64,000 nt of DNA from Alphaproteobacteria bacterium (GTDB lineage: Bacteria > Myxococcota_A > UBA796 > CAJQPC01), in contig JACKEV010000007.1 in assembly GCA_020632795.1 (NCBI GenBank), forward strand, positions 124,001-188,000, in the 5' to 3' direction. This document shows positions 54,287 through 62,439 of this stretch, piece by piece; the stretch's first letter is position 1; the number at the start of each line of letters is the position of its first letter. The position numbers and the translations under genes are program-made. Under the pieces are notes generated by a model. The model ran no database searches. It was given only the letters and a program-made list of their open reading frames with translations, and had not been told where the DNA came from.

Positions 54287-55520
54287 GGGGTTCCTCTGCG
54301 CGGAAGACCAGGCAGGCGTTGGTGCCGCCGAAGCCGAAGGAGTTCGACAGCATCAGCCGCGCGTCGGTTTCGGCGGTCGCGCGCAGCACGTTGAGGGCCT
54401 CGGCCCCGGGGTCCGGTGCGGTGAAGTTCCGGTTGGGGGCCAGGAAGCCGCCCTCGGCCATCAGGAGCGCGTAGGCCACCTCGGAGGCCCCGGCCATCCA
54501 GCACTCGTGCCCGGTCAGGCTCTTGGTGGAGGAGACGGGGGGGCAGCGCTCGCCGAAGACCTCCAGGATGGCCTGGGCCTCGACGGCGTCGCCCACCGGG
54601 GTGCCGGCGGCGTGGGCGTTGACGTACTCGATCTCGCTGGCGCTGACCCCGGCGCGGTCCAGGGCGGACCGGATGCAGCGGGCCGCACCTCGCCCCGAGG
54701 GGCTGGTGACGTGGTGCCCGTCCGAGGAGAACGCGTAGGACAGCAGCTCCGCGCGGATCCGAGCGCCCCGGGCGCGGGCGTGGGAGAGGCTCTCCAGGAC
54801 CAGCACCGCGCCGCCTCCGCTGGGGACCAGGCCGTCCCGGTCCTGGGAGAAGGGGCGGGGGGCGTCGCCGGGCTCGCCCTCGAAGGTGGAGAAGGCGCCG
54901 AGGCCGTCGAACCCGGCCATGCCCGCCCAGCCCAGCTCCTGGGTGCCGCCGCAGACCACGGCCTGCTGCTGCCCGGTGGCGATGAGCCCCCAGGCCTGCC
55001 CCAGCGCGTGGGCCCCCGAGGCGCAGGCCGCCGCCAGGGTCCAGCAGGCGCCCTGGGTGCGCAGCAGCACCGAGAGGTTGATGCTGGGGGAGCTGTTCAT
55101 GCACTCCACCACCGCCCCGGAGCCCAGCCGCTGGGTGGTACCGTCGGCGCGGGTGCGGTCGGCGGTCTCGACCGCGGAGACGCAGGTGGAGTCGTTGCCC
55201 AGGATGACGCCGTAGTCGGGCCCGGCCAGGGCGTCGCGGGCGAGACCGGCGTCGTCCAGGGCGCGCAGGGCGGCCGCCGCGGCGTAGAGGGCGGGCTCGC
55301 CCATGGCCCGGCGCTCCTTGCGGCTGAGCAGGTCGCGCGGGTTGAAGTCCGGGATCGCCCCGGTCAGCGGGGAGCGGAACCCCAGGCCGGCGCGCTCGGC
55401 GCTGCGCACCACACCGCTGCGCCCCTGGCGGAGGGACGCGGACACCGCGTCGGGCGTCTGCCCGAGGCAGGACACAAGGCCGAGGCCGGTGATGACGACG
55501 GGCTCCACAGCTGCACCCAC
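54279..55520 (-). CDS. Beta-ketoacyl-ACP synthase (KAS I/FabB-like)
   Basis: A 413-residue condensing enzyme with nucleophile AAACASGAHALG, His in NAHAAGTPVGD and STKSLTGHECWMAGASE, the last being FabB-like rather than FabF-like. The ending LSNSFGFGGTNACLVF is typical. GTG start at 55520 (or 55508, which begins VEPVVITGLGL). It would act with the other two ketosynthases, possibly with different chain-length preference. 20 bases after the fused ketosynthase gene. Confidence 0.9.
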   Translation of the reverse strand: MGAAVEPVVITGLGLVSCLGQTPDAVSASLRQGRSGVVRSAERAGLGFRSPLTGAIPDFNPRDLLSRKERRAMGEPALYAAAAALRALDDAGLARDALAGPDYGVILGNDSTCVSAVETADRTRADGTTQRLGSGAVVECMNSSPSINLSVLLRTQGACWTLAAACASGAHALGQAWGLIATGQQQAVVCGGTQELGWAGMAGFDGLGAFSTFEGEPGDAPRPFSQDRDGLVPSGGGAVLVLESLSHARARGARIRAELLSYAFSSDGHHVTSPSGRGAARCIRSALDRAGVSASEIEYVNAHAAGTPVGDAVEAQAILEVFGERCPPVSSTKSLTGHECWMAGASEVAYALLMAEGGFLAPNRNFTAPDPGAEALNVLRATAETDARLMLSNSFGFGGTNACLVFRAEEPRA

Positions 55521-55540
55521 CAGACGTACAAGCAGGACGT

Positions 55541-57202
55541 TTAATCGGTGGCGCGGACCAGCGCGACCCGCGCGAAGCCCGCGGCGTCCCCCTCCGGCAG
55601 CTCCATGCCCAGCGCCAGCGCCGCGGGGGCGTGGCCCCAGCGCACCAGGCGGTGGGCCTCGACCTCGGCCTCCTCCGGGTCCCCCACCAGCGCGAGGGAG
55701 GGGCCCCGCAAGCCCCAGTGGATCGACGCTTCAGCGATCGGCGCGCCGGGGATGGTGTAGACGAAGTCCACCCTTGAGGCCGCCGCCGCCCCCCGGTCCA
55801 GCAGCCGGGCGTGGTAGCGAAGGTCCACGCTGCGGCAGTTGGTCCGGGAGGCCAGCACCAGCGCCCAGCTCGGGGCCGGGGGGGCGTCCAGCGCCTCCAG
55901 CAGCCGGTGCAGCGCGACCATGCCCAGCCGCACGTAGCGGTGCATGCGCCGGAAGCGCTCGGGGGGATCCGGCCAGAGGGCGCGCCAGTCCACCGGCCCG
56001 GCGGGCACGACCAGCTCGGCGCGGGCGGCGGTGACCGTGTCGCGGGGGGCGCGCTTCGGCCCGGCGACGTCCGGCCGGGCCAGCACCACCGCCGCGTTGC
56101 TCCCCCCGAAGGCGGCGTTGGTGGACAGGGCCACCCGCGGGGCGGGGGGCCGCGCGGGGGGCCGAGCCACGGGCAGGTCGTCGGCGATGACGGGGGGCGG
56201 CGGCGGCTGGACCCCGCGCTCCAGGGCGTCGACGACCACCGCCGCCTCGATCGCGCCCGCCGCGCCCAGGGTGTGCCCGATGGCCTGCTTGACCCCGTGG
56301 AAGGGCACGGGCCGCGCCCCGAACACCTCGCGCAGGGCGAAGGCCTCCATGTTGTCGTTGAAGACCGTGCCGGTGCCGTGGACCGAGACCATGTCGATGT
56401 CCCCCGGCTGGAGCCCGGCGTCGTCGAGGGCGGCGCGGATGGCGGCGGCGGCCCCCCGGCCCTCCCGGTGGGGCGCGGTCATGTGGACGGCGTCGGCGGC
56501 CAGGCCCACCCCCAGCAGGGCGGCGCGGGCGCGGGCGCCTCGGGCGGCGGCGCGCTCGGCGGGCTCCAGCACCAGCGCGGCGGCGCCCTCGCCCAGGGTG
56601 AGGCCGTCCCGATCGGGGTGGAAGGGGCGCGGGGTGGCCGCCGAGAGGGCCCCCAGGCCGTTGAAGCCGGCGTGGATGTAGCGGCTGAGGGCGTCGACCC
56701 CCGCGACGACGACGGCGTCCGCCCGCACCTCCAGCAGCCAGGCCTGGGCCAGGGCGAAGGCGGCGGTGCCCGAGGCGCAGGCGATGGACACCGTGGCCAC
56801 CGGCCCCAGGCCCAGGGCCTGCCCGACCGCCAGGGTGGGGCCGTCCCGCCCGCGCTCCGGCTCGGCCGGGGGGTCGCCCTGGTGGACGGCCGCGTGCCAG
56901 CGCTCCCACGGCCCGGAGATGTCCCCGCTGGAGGTCCCCACCACCAGGCCGACCCGCGCGGCCTTGGGGTCCAGCCCGGCGTCGGCGAGGGCGTCGGTGA
57001 CCGCCTCCGTCAGCAGGGTGGTCGCGGGCGCGGTCCGGTCCAGCCCCTCGACCTGCGCGCACTGGGGGGAGGCGAGCCCGGCGGCGTCATAGGGCGGCGC
57101 GGCGGAGAAGGCGTGCCCCCCCTCGCGGAGCAGCGCGGCGAGCGCGTCGACGCCGCGCCCGGCGCCGGACCGGGCGGCGAGGCCGGTGATGTGCAGGCTC
57201 AT
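55541..57202 (-). CDS. Ketosynthase fused to a partial ketosynthase-like domain
   Basis: A 553-residue protein, about 140 longer than a normal KAS. Residues about 1-400 form a complete condensing enzyme: VSIACASGTAAFALAQAWLL (Cys), VSVHGTGTVFND (His), VKQAIGHTLGAAGA (Lys/His) and STNAAFGGSNAAVVLA. The remaining about 150 residues (MHRYVRLGMVALHRLLEAL, SWALVLASRTNCRSVDLRYH, YTIPGAPIAEASIHWGLRGPSLALVG) look like the N-terminal half of another KAS lacking the active Cys, as in the Ketoacyl-synt_2 proteins of aryl-polyene clusters. It overlaps the deacetylase gene by 4 bases. Confidence 0.85.
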   Translation of the reverse strand: MSLHITGLAARSGAGRGVDALAALLREGGHAFSAAPPYDAAGLASPQCAQVEGLDRTAPATTLLTEAVTDALADAGLDPKAARVGLVVGTSSGDISGPWERWHAAVHQGDPPAEPERGRDGPTLAVGQALGLGPVATVSIACASGTAAFALAQAWLLEVRADAVVVAGVDALSRYIHAGFNGLGALSAATPRPFHPDRDGLTLGEGAAALVLEPAERAAARGARARAALLGVGLAADAVHMTAPHREGRGAAAAIRAALDDAGLQPGDIDMVSVHGTGTVFNDNMEAFALREVFGARPVPFHGVKQAIGHTLGAAGAIEAAVVVDALERGVQPPPPPVIADDLPVARPPARPPAPRVALSTNAAFGGSNAAVVLARPDVAGPKRAPRDTVTAARAELVVPAGPVDWRALWPDPPERFRRMHRYVRLGMVALHRLLEALDAPPAPSWALVLASRTNCRSVDLRYHARLLDRGAAAASRVDFVYTIPGAPIAEASIHWGLRGPSLALVGDPEEAEVEAHRLVRWGHAPAALALGMELPEGDAAGFARVALVRATD

Positions 57203-57969
57203 GGGTTCAGCAGCGCTCCCACGGTCACCGAGCGGAGGCCCCGCGCGGAGAGGTCGCCCAGGATAGCGCCCATCGCGTCGGCCGCCGGGCGACCCGGCCC
57301 CTCGTGGAGCAGCAGGATGTCGCCGGGCCGGGCCTCAGCGCAGCGTCGACGCAGCCGGCCCCGGTCGGCGAGCGTGCCGTCGTGGGTGCGCAGGGAGCAC
57401 CAGATGGTGGTCAGCCCCGCCCGCGCCGAGGCGCGCACGAGTCGTGGACTGGTGACCCCGAAGGGGGGGCGATACCATCGCACGTCGGATGCGCCGAGGC
57501 CGTCGAGCTGGCGCAGCGCCTCGGACAGCTCCGCAGCGCCCCGACCGATCGACCAGAAGGTGAGCCAGGGATGATGCCCCAAGCCGTGAAGCCCGACCTC
57601 ATGCTCCGCCGCGATCGCGCGGAGCAGCTCGGGGTAGCGGGCGGCGCGGTCGGCCAGCACGAAGAAGGTCGCCTTGGCGCCCGCCTTTCGCAGGGCATCG
57701 AGCAGCGCGGGCGTGGAGTCCGGGTGGGGTCCGTCGTCGAAGGTCAGGGAGACGAGCGGCGCGTCGTCGGCGCCCCGGGAGACCGCCGGCCCGAACCAGC
57801 CCAGCCCCGGGTTGACCACCCCGGCGGTGAGCGCGCCCGCGAACGCGCCGCCGACCAGCGCCCCGGCGCCCACGGTCGCCCCTGCAGGCAGCGCGCCGCC
57901 GATGTGCGCGCCCACCGCCCCCCAGGCCAGGGCCGCGCAGCCTCCTGCGATCATGGTCATCCGCTCCAC
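57199..57969 (-). CDS. NodB-type polysaccharide deacetylase
   Basis: A 256-residue carbohydrate esterase family 4 protein. An N-terminal hydrophobic segment (GGCAALAWGAVGAHIGGALPAG and following) anchors it, then the NodB motifs: SLTFDDGPHPDST with the catalytic Asp, HGLGHHPW with metal His, WYRPPFGVTSP, and ILLLHEGPGRP near the end. It removes acetyl groups from an N-acetyl sugar such as peptidoglycan or an exopolysaccharide. First gene of the acyl-chain operon on the minus strand; the link is positional. Confidence 0.88.
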   Translation of the reverse strand: MERMTMIAGGCAALAWGAVGAHIGGALPAGATVGAGALVGGAFAGALTAGVVNPGLGWFGPAVSRGADDAPLVSLTFDDGPHPDSTPALLDALRKAGAKATFFVLADRAARYPELLRAIAAEHEVGLHGLGHHPWLTFWSIGRGAAELSEALRQLDGLGASDVRWYRPPFGVTSPRLVRASARAGLTTIWCSLRTHDGTLADRGRLRRRCAEARPGDILLLHEGPGRPAADAMGAILGDLSARGLRSVTVGALLNP

Positions 57970-57997
57970 AGCACTGCTCTAACCGCGGAGGGGCCCG

Positions 57998-58477
57998 TTG
58001 CGTAAGGCCCTGCGCGCGCTCTGGCGGCAGCTCCGCACCGAGCACACCTCCCCCGGGCGCCTGGCCTGGGCGGTCGGCCTGGGGATCTGGGTGGGTGTGC
58101 TGCCTTTCTACGGCATCCACCTGCCGATCTGCATCGCTCTGGCGTGGCTGCTGCGGCTGAACAAGGTGACGATGTACCTGGCCGCGAACATCTCCAACCC
58201 CCTGTTCGCCCCGGCGCTGGTCGCGGCCGGCATCGTGGTGGGGGAGTGGCTGCGGTTCGGGGCCTGGCACCCCCTCGACCTCGATCAGGGGCGGGACTTC
58301 ATCGAGCAGCTCGCGCTCCTGTCCGGGCAGCTCCCCGACCTCTTCCTGAGCTGCCTGCTGGGGGACGCCGTGCTGGGCGCGGCCCTGGGCGCGGTGGTGG
58401 GGCCGGCGGTGTGGCTGTGGGCGCGGCGGCGGGCGGCGCGCGAGGCGGTCGATGCGACCAGCCGCGACAGGGCGTGA
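57998..58477 (+). CDS. DUF2062 membrane protein
   Basis: A 159-residue integral membrane protein matching DUF2062: SPGRLAWAVGLGIWVGVLPFYGIHLPICIALAWLLRLNK (quoted in two parts here), NISNPLFAPALVAAGIVVGEWL, LFLSCLLGDAVLGAALGAVVG. The family is often near lipid or glycan genes; role unknown. TTG start at 57998 with GGAGG upstream. Divergent from the deacetylase, 28 bases apart. Confidence 0.82.
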   Translation: MRKALRALWRQLRTEHTSPGRLAWAVGLGIWVGVLPFYGIHLPICIALAWLLRLNKVTMYLAANISNPLFAPALVAAGIVVGEWLRFGAWHPLDLDQGRDFIEQLALLSGQLPDLFLSCLLGDAVLGAALGAVVGPAVWLWARRRAAREAVDATSRDRA

Positions 58478-58535
58478 CCGAGGCGCGACGAGGGGCGGCG
58501 TACCTCATGGGTGTCCCCAACACCCCGAGGTTGAC

Positions 58536-59630
58536 ATGCTCGCTCCCCGAATCTCCCCCCCCTCCACCACCCTCAACGACGCCACCCTCTACCGCCGCGT
58601 GCAGGCCGCGCTCTACGACGCCGACACCCTGGCGGCCCTGGAGGGCCCGGCCGGGGAGGCCCTGGTCGCCCGCTGCCGGCGCCTGGCCACCCTGGCCTTC
58701 GACCACCAGGAGCCCGCCGCCCGCCTCGCCATCCACCGGGTGCTCTACGCGCTGAACATGGGCCGACTGGCCGGCCCCGAGCGCGCCCCGCAGGTCCACG
58801 TCGCCCACCCTCTCTTCGCCCGGCTGACCTGGGACATCAACCAGCGCTGGCAGGCCGCGCTGCGCCGCCGCCACGCCGGGACCCTGCACAACCTGCCCTC
58901 GGTCGAGGTGTTCCCCGCCTGGATCCGCGCCCGGGTGCAGCAGCACCGCTCCAACGTCACCCACCCCCTGTTCCGCTTCCTGCGGGACGACGCCTCTCTC
59001 GACCAGGTGCGGGAGTTCATCTTCCAGGAGACGCCGCTGGAGATGCTGTTCGGCGACATCGTCGCGATGATGCTGCCCGGCCTCTACGGCCCCGCCAAGG
59101 CCGAGCTGGCCGAGAACTTCTGGGACGAGGTGGGCCGGGGCGTGGACGCCGAGGTCCACCGCAACCTCCGTCAGGACATGGCCCGCAGCCTGGGGATCCC
59201 CGACGAGGCCGAGCGGCGCTTCTTCGAGGGCCTGACCGTGGAGGAGCTGGTGCTGGTGAACACCTACCTGTCCATGGCCGCCGATCGCGGCCAGCTCACC
59301 CAGCTCATCGGCATGCTGCTGGCCACCGAGAACATGATCCCCGGCCGCTTCGAGTTCCTGATCGAGGGCATGCGCCGCCTGGGGGTCAGCGACGAGGCGA
59401 TGACCTACCTCATCCTGCACACCACCGTGGACGTGGGCCACGCCGAGGGTTGGATGGAGCAGCTGGTCATCCCGCTCCTGCAGGCCCGGCCCGAGCTGCT
59501 GCCCCAGCTCACCCTGGGCGTGCTGCGCCGGCTGGACGCCGCGGGCGCGGTCTGCGATCGCCTGTTCGCCCGCCTGCAGGAGGTCGAGGGCCCCCAGGAC
59601 CTGTCCTTCCCCCTCATCCCGACGGCGTAG
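58536..59630 (+). CDS. Heme-oxygenase-like diiron oxidase (HDO) protein
   Basis: A 364-residue iron-containing redox-enzyme-family protein (heme-oxygenase-like fold, as in UndA and similar N- or C-oxidases). Possible diiron ligands: Glu in FIFQETPLEMLFGD, Glu/His in NFWDEVGRGVDAEVHRNL and Asp/His in HTTVDVGHAEGW. Such enzymes use O2 to cleave or hydroxylate acids or amines. ATG at 58536 with GAGG upstream. Near the acyl-chain cluster but on the other strand. Confidence 0.8.
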   Translation: MLAPRISPPSTTLNDATLYRRVQAALYDADTLAALEGPAGEALVARCRRLATLAFDHQEPAARLAIHRVLYALNMGRLAGPERAPQVHVAHPLFARLTWDINQRWQAALRRRHAGTLHNLPSVEVFPAWIRARVQQHRSNVTHPLFRFLRDDASLDQVREFIFQETPLEMLFGDIVAMMLPGLYGPAKAELAENFWDEVGRGVDAEVHRNLRQDMARSLGIPDEAERRFFEGLTVEELVLVNTYLSMAADRGQLTQLIGMLLATENMIPGRFEFLIEGMRRLGVSDEAMTYLILHTTVDVGHAEGWMEQLVIPLLQARPELLPQLTLGVLRRLDAAGAVCDRLFARLQEVEGPQDLSFPLIPTA

Positions 59631-59643
59631 TAGGCTGGGCGGC

Positions 59644-60141
59644 ATGCTCCCTCTGCTGCTCCTGAGCCTGCTGCCCGCCGCCCGGGCCGACGACGCCCCG
59701 CGCTGGACCGTGCAGGTCGACCCGCTCACCGCGCTCCTGGGCTACCCCCACGTCCAGGTCGAGCGCGCCCTCGCGCCCCCGGTCTCGGTCTACCTGGGCC
59801 CCCACCTGCGCCTCTATGACCCCCCGTGGGCCACCGAGCACGAGCCCTACCGGGGCTTCGGGCTGGAGGCCGGCGTGCGTTGGTTCCCCTGGCAGCGGGC
59901 CCCCGCAGGGCCCTGGGTCTGCGCCCGGGGGGTCCTCGCGCACCTCCGCACCACCGAGGGCGCGCTGGAGACCGGCCTGGGTGGCTACGGCAGCGCGCTG
60001 GTCGGCTACACCTGGATCCCCTGGGGCCGGCTGGTGCTCTCCGGCGGCGCGGGGGTCCAGTACCTCCACTACTCGGTCGGCGGGTACGGGCCGACGGGCG
60101 TGTTCCCGGCGGCCCACACCGCGATCGGCGTGGCGTTCTGA
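59644..60141 (+). CDS. Exported protein of unknown function, DUF3575/barrel-like
   Basis: A 165-residue protein with a signal peptide (MLPLLLLSLLPAARA) and alternating strands (WTVQVDPLTALLGYPHVQVERAL, GFGLEAGVRWFPW, SALVGYTWIPWGRLVLSGGAGVQYLHY), ending in GVAF with a C-terminal Phe. This is the pattern of a small outer-membrane barrel. No further role visible. Confidence 0.65.
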   Translation: MLPLLLLSLLPAARADDAPRWTVQVDPLTALLGYPHVQVERALAPPVSVYLGPHLRLYDPPWATEHEPYRGFGLEAGVRWFPWQRAPAGPWVCARGVLAHLRTTEGALETGLGGYGSALVGYTWIPWGRLVLSGGAGVQYLHYSVGGYGPTGVFPAAHTAIGVAF

Positions 60142-60142
60142 C

Positions 60143-61012
60143 TCAGTTGCAGTTCTCGACGATGTCGCCGCGCATGCCCGCCAGGGCCAGCAGCAGCCCG
60201 TCGATCTCCTCGGAGCCGTCCAGGGCGTAGGGCACGCCCAGGTCGTCGCAGGCCGCCAGCAGGTCCTCGACCAGGGCGTCGAAGTCGCTGTCCGAGATGC
60301 ACAGCCCGGCGTGGGCCGTGACCATGTCGGCGCCGGTGTAGACGCAGTAGCCGTCGGTCGCCTCGCAGATCTGCTCGACCAGCTTGTCCTCCAGATCCTG
60401 GAGGTCCGTGGTCGCGAAGAAGCCGTTGATGCGGCTGTCGTCGCCGACGTGGCCCAGGAAGGTCTGCACCAGCACCCGCACCGTCCCGTAGCCGCCCAGG
60501 CGGTTGAAGTACACGCCGGTCCCGTCGGCGTCCTCGACGATGTCGCCCTGCATCCCGACCAGCGCCTCCAGCAGCGGGTCGATGGGCTCGCTGCCGTCCA
60601 GGGCGTAGGGGATGCCGAGGGCGTCCAGGGCGGCCAGCAGGTCCTCGACCAGGGCGTTGAACTGGTCGTCGGTGATCGCCATGCCCGCGTGGGCGGTGGC
60701 CATGTCGAGGCCGCCGTAGGTGCAGCCGCCGCCCGACGCCGCGCAGAGCTGGTCGTGGAGCTGGGTCTTGAGGTTGGTGAAGTCCGCGTTGGCGAACATC
60801 CAGTTGATGCGGGTGTCGTTGCCGACGTTCGCCAGGAAGGCGTCGGTCAGCGCGTTGATGGCCTCTTCGCCGCCGAGCTGCTCGTAGAGCGAGACCTCGG
60901 CGGAGTCGTCGGCCACGCTGGTGTCATCGGTGCCGCCGGTGTCGTCCTCGGCCTTGTCCGTGCAGCCGAAGACGGTGAGGGTGAGGGCCAGCGGCAGAAT
61001 CTTCCTGAACAT
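60143..61012 (-). CDS. Lipoprotein with two tandem truncated-haemoglobin domains
   Basis: A 289-residue lipoprotein (lipobox TVFGC) carrying two group I truncated globin-like units: LYEQLGGEEAINALTDAFL..ANVGNDTRINWMF (about 43-75) and YFNRLGGYGTVRVLVQTFLGHVGDDSRINGFF (about 165-200, shown in parts). Each has the proximal-His region MATAHAGMAITDDQF and MVTAHAGLCISDSDF. Each unit carries Cys residues not typical of cytosolic globins (LCAASGGGC; ICEATDGYC), perhaps disulfides. A membrane-tethered double globin may scavenge O2 or NO at the surface. Acidic Asp/Thr linker after the lipobox. Confidence 0.8.
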   Translation of the reverse strand: MFRKILPLALTLTVFGCTDKAEDDTGGTDDTSVADDSAEVSLYEQLGGEEAINALTDAFLANVGNDTRINWMFANADFTNLKTQLHDQLCAASGGGCTYGGLDMATAHAGMAITDDQFNALVEDLLAALDALGIPYALDGSEPIDPLLEALVGMQGDIVEDADGTGVYFNRLGGYGTVRVLVQTFLGHVGDDSRINGFFATTDLQDLEDKLVEQICEATDGYCVYTGADMVTAHAGLCISDSDFDALVEDLLAACDDLGVPYALDGSEEIDGLLLALAGMRGDIVENCN

Positions 61013-61082
61013 GGTGAACTCCTTACCTCTTGCAAGAGCCCCACCATCCTACCGGACGTGACCGTCTCCTGACACAATTTCT

Positions 61083-61814
61083 TTACGGATCGTCAGCGAC
61101 GTGGGGGTTGTTCGCCGGGCTCGCCGGCTTCAGATCCCCGTGCAGGGAGCCCCCGCCGCGGGCCTGGGCCTGCTCCTCGACCCCGGGGATCACCCAGACC
61201 TCGTTCAGGGAGATGTAGGAGCCCGCCGCCTTGAGGATGGAGACGTCCACCCGCAGATCGCTGAACTGCCAGCGGGTCGCGAACCGGGCCAGGGGGCTGT
61301 CGAAGGCGCTCAGGTCGTCGACCCGGCGGGTTTGGGTGGGGGGCCCGAGCTGCGCGGTGATCGCGTCCACGGCCGCGTGGTAGTCCGCCGCGACGTCGGC
61401 GGGCAGGCTGTACTTGCGGATCGTCGAGAGGTGGTGCGCGGGGCCGTCGTCCAGCCGGGCGATCAGGATCTCGGTGAGCGCGCCGCTCGCGCCGCGATCG
61501 GGCAGCAGGCTCGGGGCGTAGGTCCCCTGGCACCGGCGCTGCCGGGTGGTGCGCCGGGGGGACGCGACCTCGGGGCACTCCAGACCCCGCTCCGCCACCC
61601 AGGCCGCGATGGCGGCGTCGTCCGCCTCGCCCAGGGCGAGGCCCTGCACGGTGCGGGTCGGTGCCTTGGGCGCCGCCGGGGCCTCCGGGGCCTCTGGAGC
61701 CTCCGGGGCCACCGGCGGAGCCTCCGGCGGGGCCGCTGGCGGAGCCGAACCGGCAGCCGGCGGCCCCGCCGGCTCCGAGCTGCACATGCAGGCGAACAGC
61801 AAGAGCGCGATCAC
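61083..61814 (-). CDS. Lipoprotein of unknown function with Pro/Ala/Glu-rich linker
   Basis: About 243 residues from the GTG at 61814. A short signal segment with lipobox LLFAC is followed by a Pro-Ala-Glu-rich spacer (about 12-50) and a globular part with two Cys (LECPEV, QRRCQG) and the ending NEVWVIPGVEEQAQARGG. No family known to me. Its start overlaps the upstream gene by 4 bases (GTGA), so the pair is coupled. Confidence 0.6.
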   Translation of the reverse strand: MIALLLFACMCSSEPAGPPAAGSAPPAAPPEAPPVAPEAPEAPEAPAAPKAPTRTVQGLALGEADDAAIAAWVAERGLECPEVASPRRTTRQRRCQGTYAPSLLPDRGASGALTEILIARLDDGPAHHLSTIRKYSLPADVAADYHAAVDAITAQLGPPTQTRRVDDLSAFDSPLARFATRWQFSDLRVDVSILKAAGSYISLNEVWVIPGVEEQAQARGGGSLHGDLKPASPANNPHVADDP

Positions 61815-62425
61815 TCCACCTCCAGGACGGCGTCCTCCAGGATCGCCTCGTAGAAATATCCGAACCCGAGATCCTTGTTGATCGTCAGCGGGGCGCTGGC
61901 CACCACCACGTCGCCGACCTTCGCGGTCGCCTCGCTGGTGACGGTCAGGTCCCCCTCGTCCATCGAGCCGTCCACGAGGTGCAGCCAGTTCCGGCCGAAC
62001 ACGCCCTCGTTGACCTTGACCACCCGCCCGCGGACCTTGACCGGCTGCCCGGACAGGGCCTCGCGGCGGGACATCACCTCGGCGATGGACAGCCCACCCG
62101 GGGGCGGATCCAGCCGGCCCCGGCGGCGCGCGGCCTCCGCGTCGAGCACCTGCGCGGCCTCGATCTCGGTGACCTGGGCGATCGTGCGCGCCCCGCAGGT
62201 CACCTGCTCCTTCAGCGGGCCCTTGCCCAGCAGCAGGAACTGCCCCGGGGCGACCTCCTGCGCGGGGATGGAGACCCAGAAGTCCCACTGCGCCTCGGTG
62301 ACCCGCGCCAGGGTCCGCGGCCCGCAAGGCAGGACCTCGGTGACCTCAGCAGGGGCGACGTTGGCGAAGGTCTCCTGCGCCGAGGGCGCCGGTGACCTCC
62401 CACAGGCCAGCAGGAGCAACCACAC
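61811..62425 (-). CDS. Lipoprotein with OB-fold-like C-terminal domain
   Basis: A 204-residue lipoprotein (GTG start, lipobox LLLAC). Two similar segments with a CGxRT motif (LPCGPRTLARVTEAQ and VTCGARTIAQVTEIE) suggest an internal duplication. The C-terminal LSGQPVKVRGRVVKVNEGVFGRNWLHLVDGS, with DLTVTSEATAKVGDVVVASAPL, has the look of an OB-fold (nucleic-acid- or sugar-binding-like) domain common in periplasmic proteins. Coupled to the next lipoprotein gene. Confidence 0.65.
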   Translation of the reverse strand: MWLLLLACGRSPAPSAQETFANVAPAEVTEVLPCGPRTLARVTEAQWDFWVSIPAQEVAPGQFLLLGKGPLKEQVTCGARTIAQVTEIEAAQVLDAEAARRRGRLDPPPGGLSIAEVMSRREALSGQPVKVRGRVVKVNEGVFGRNWLHLVDGSMDEGDLTVTSEATAKVGDVVVASAPLTINKDLGFGYFYEAILEDAVLEVE

Positions 62426-62439
62426 CCCCCCACTCTACG

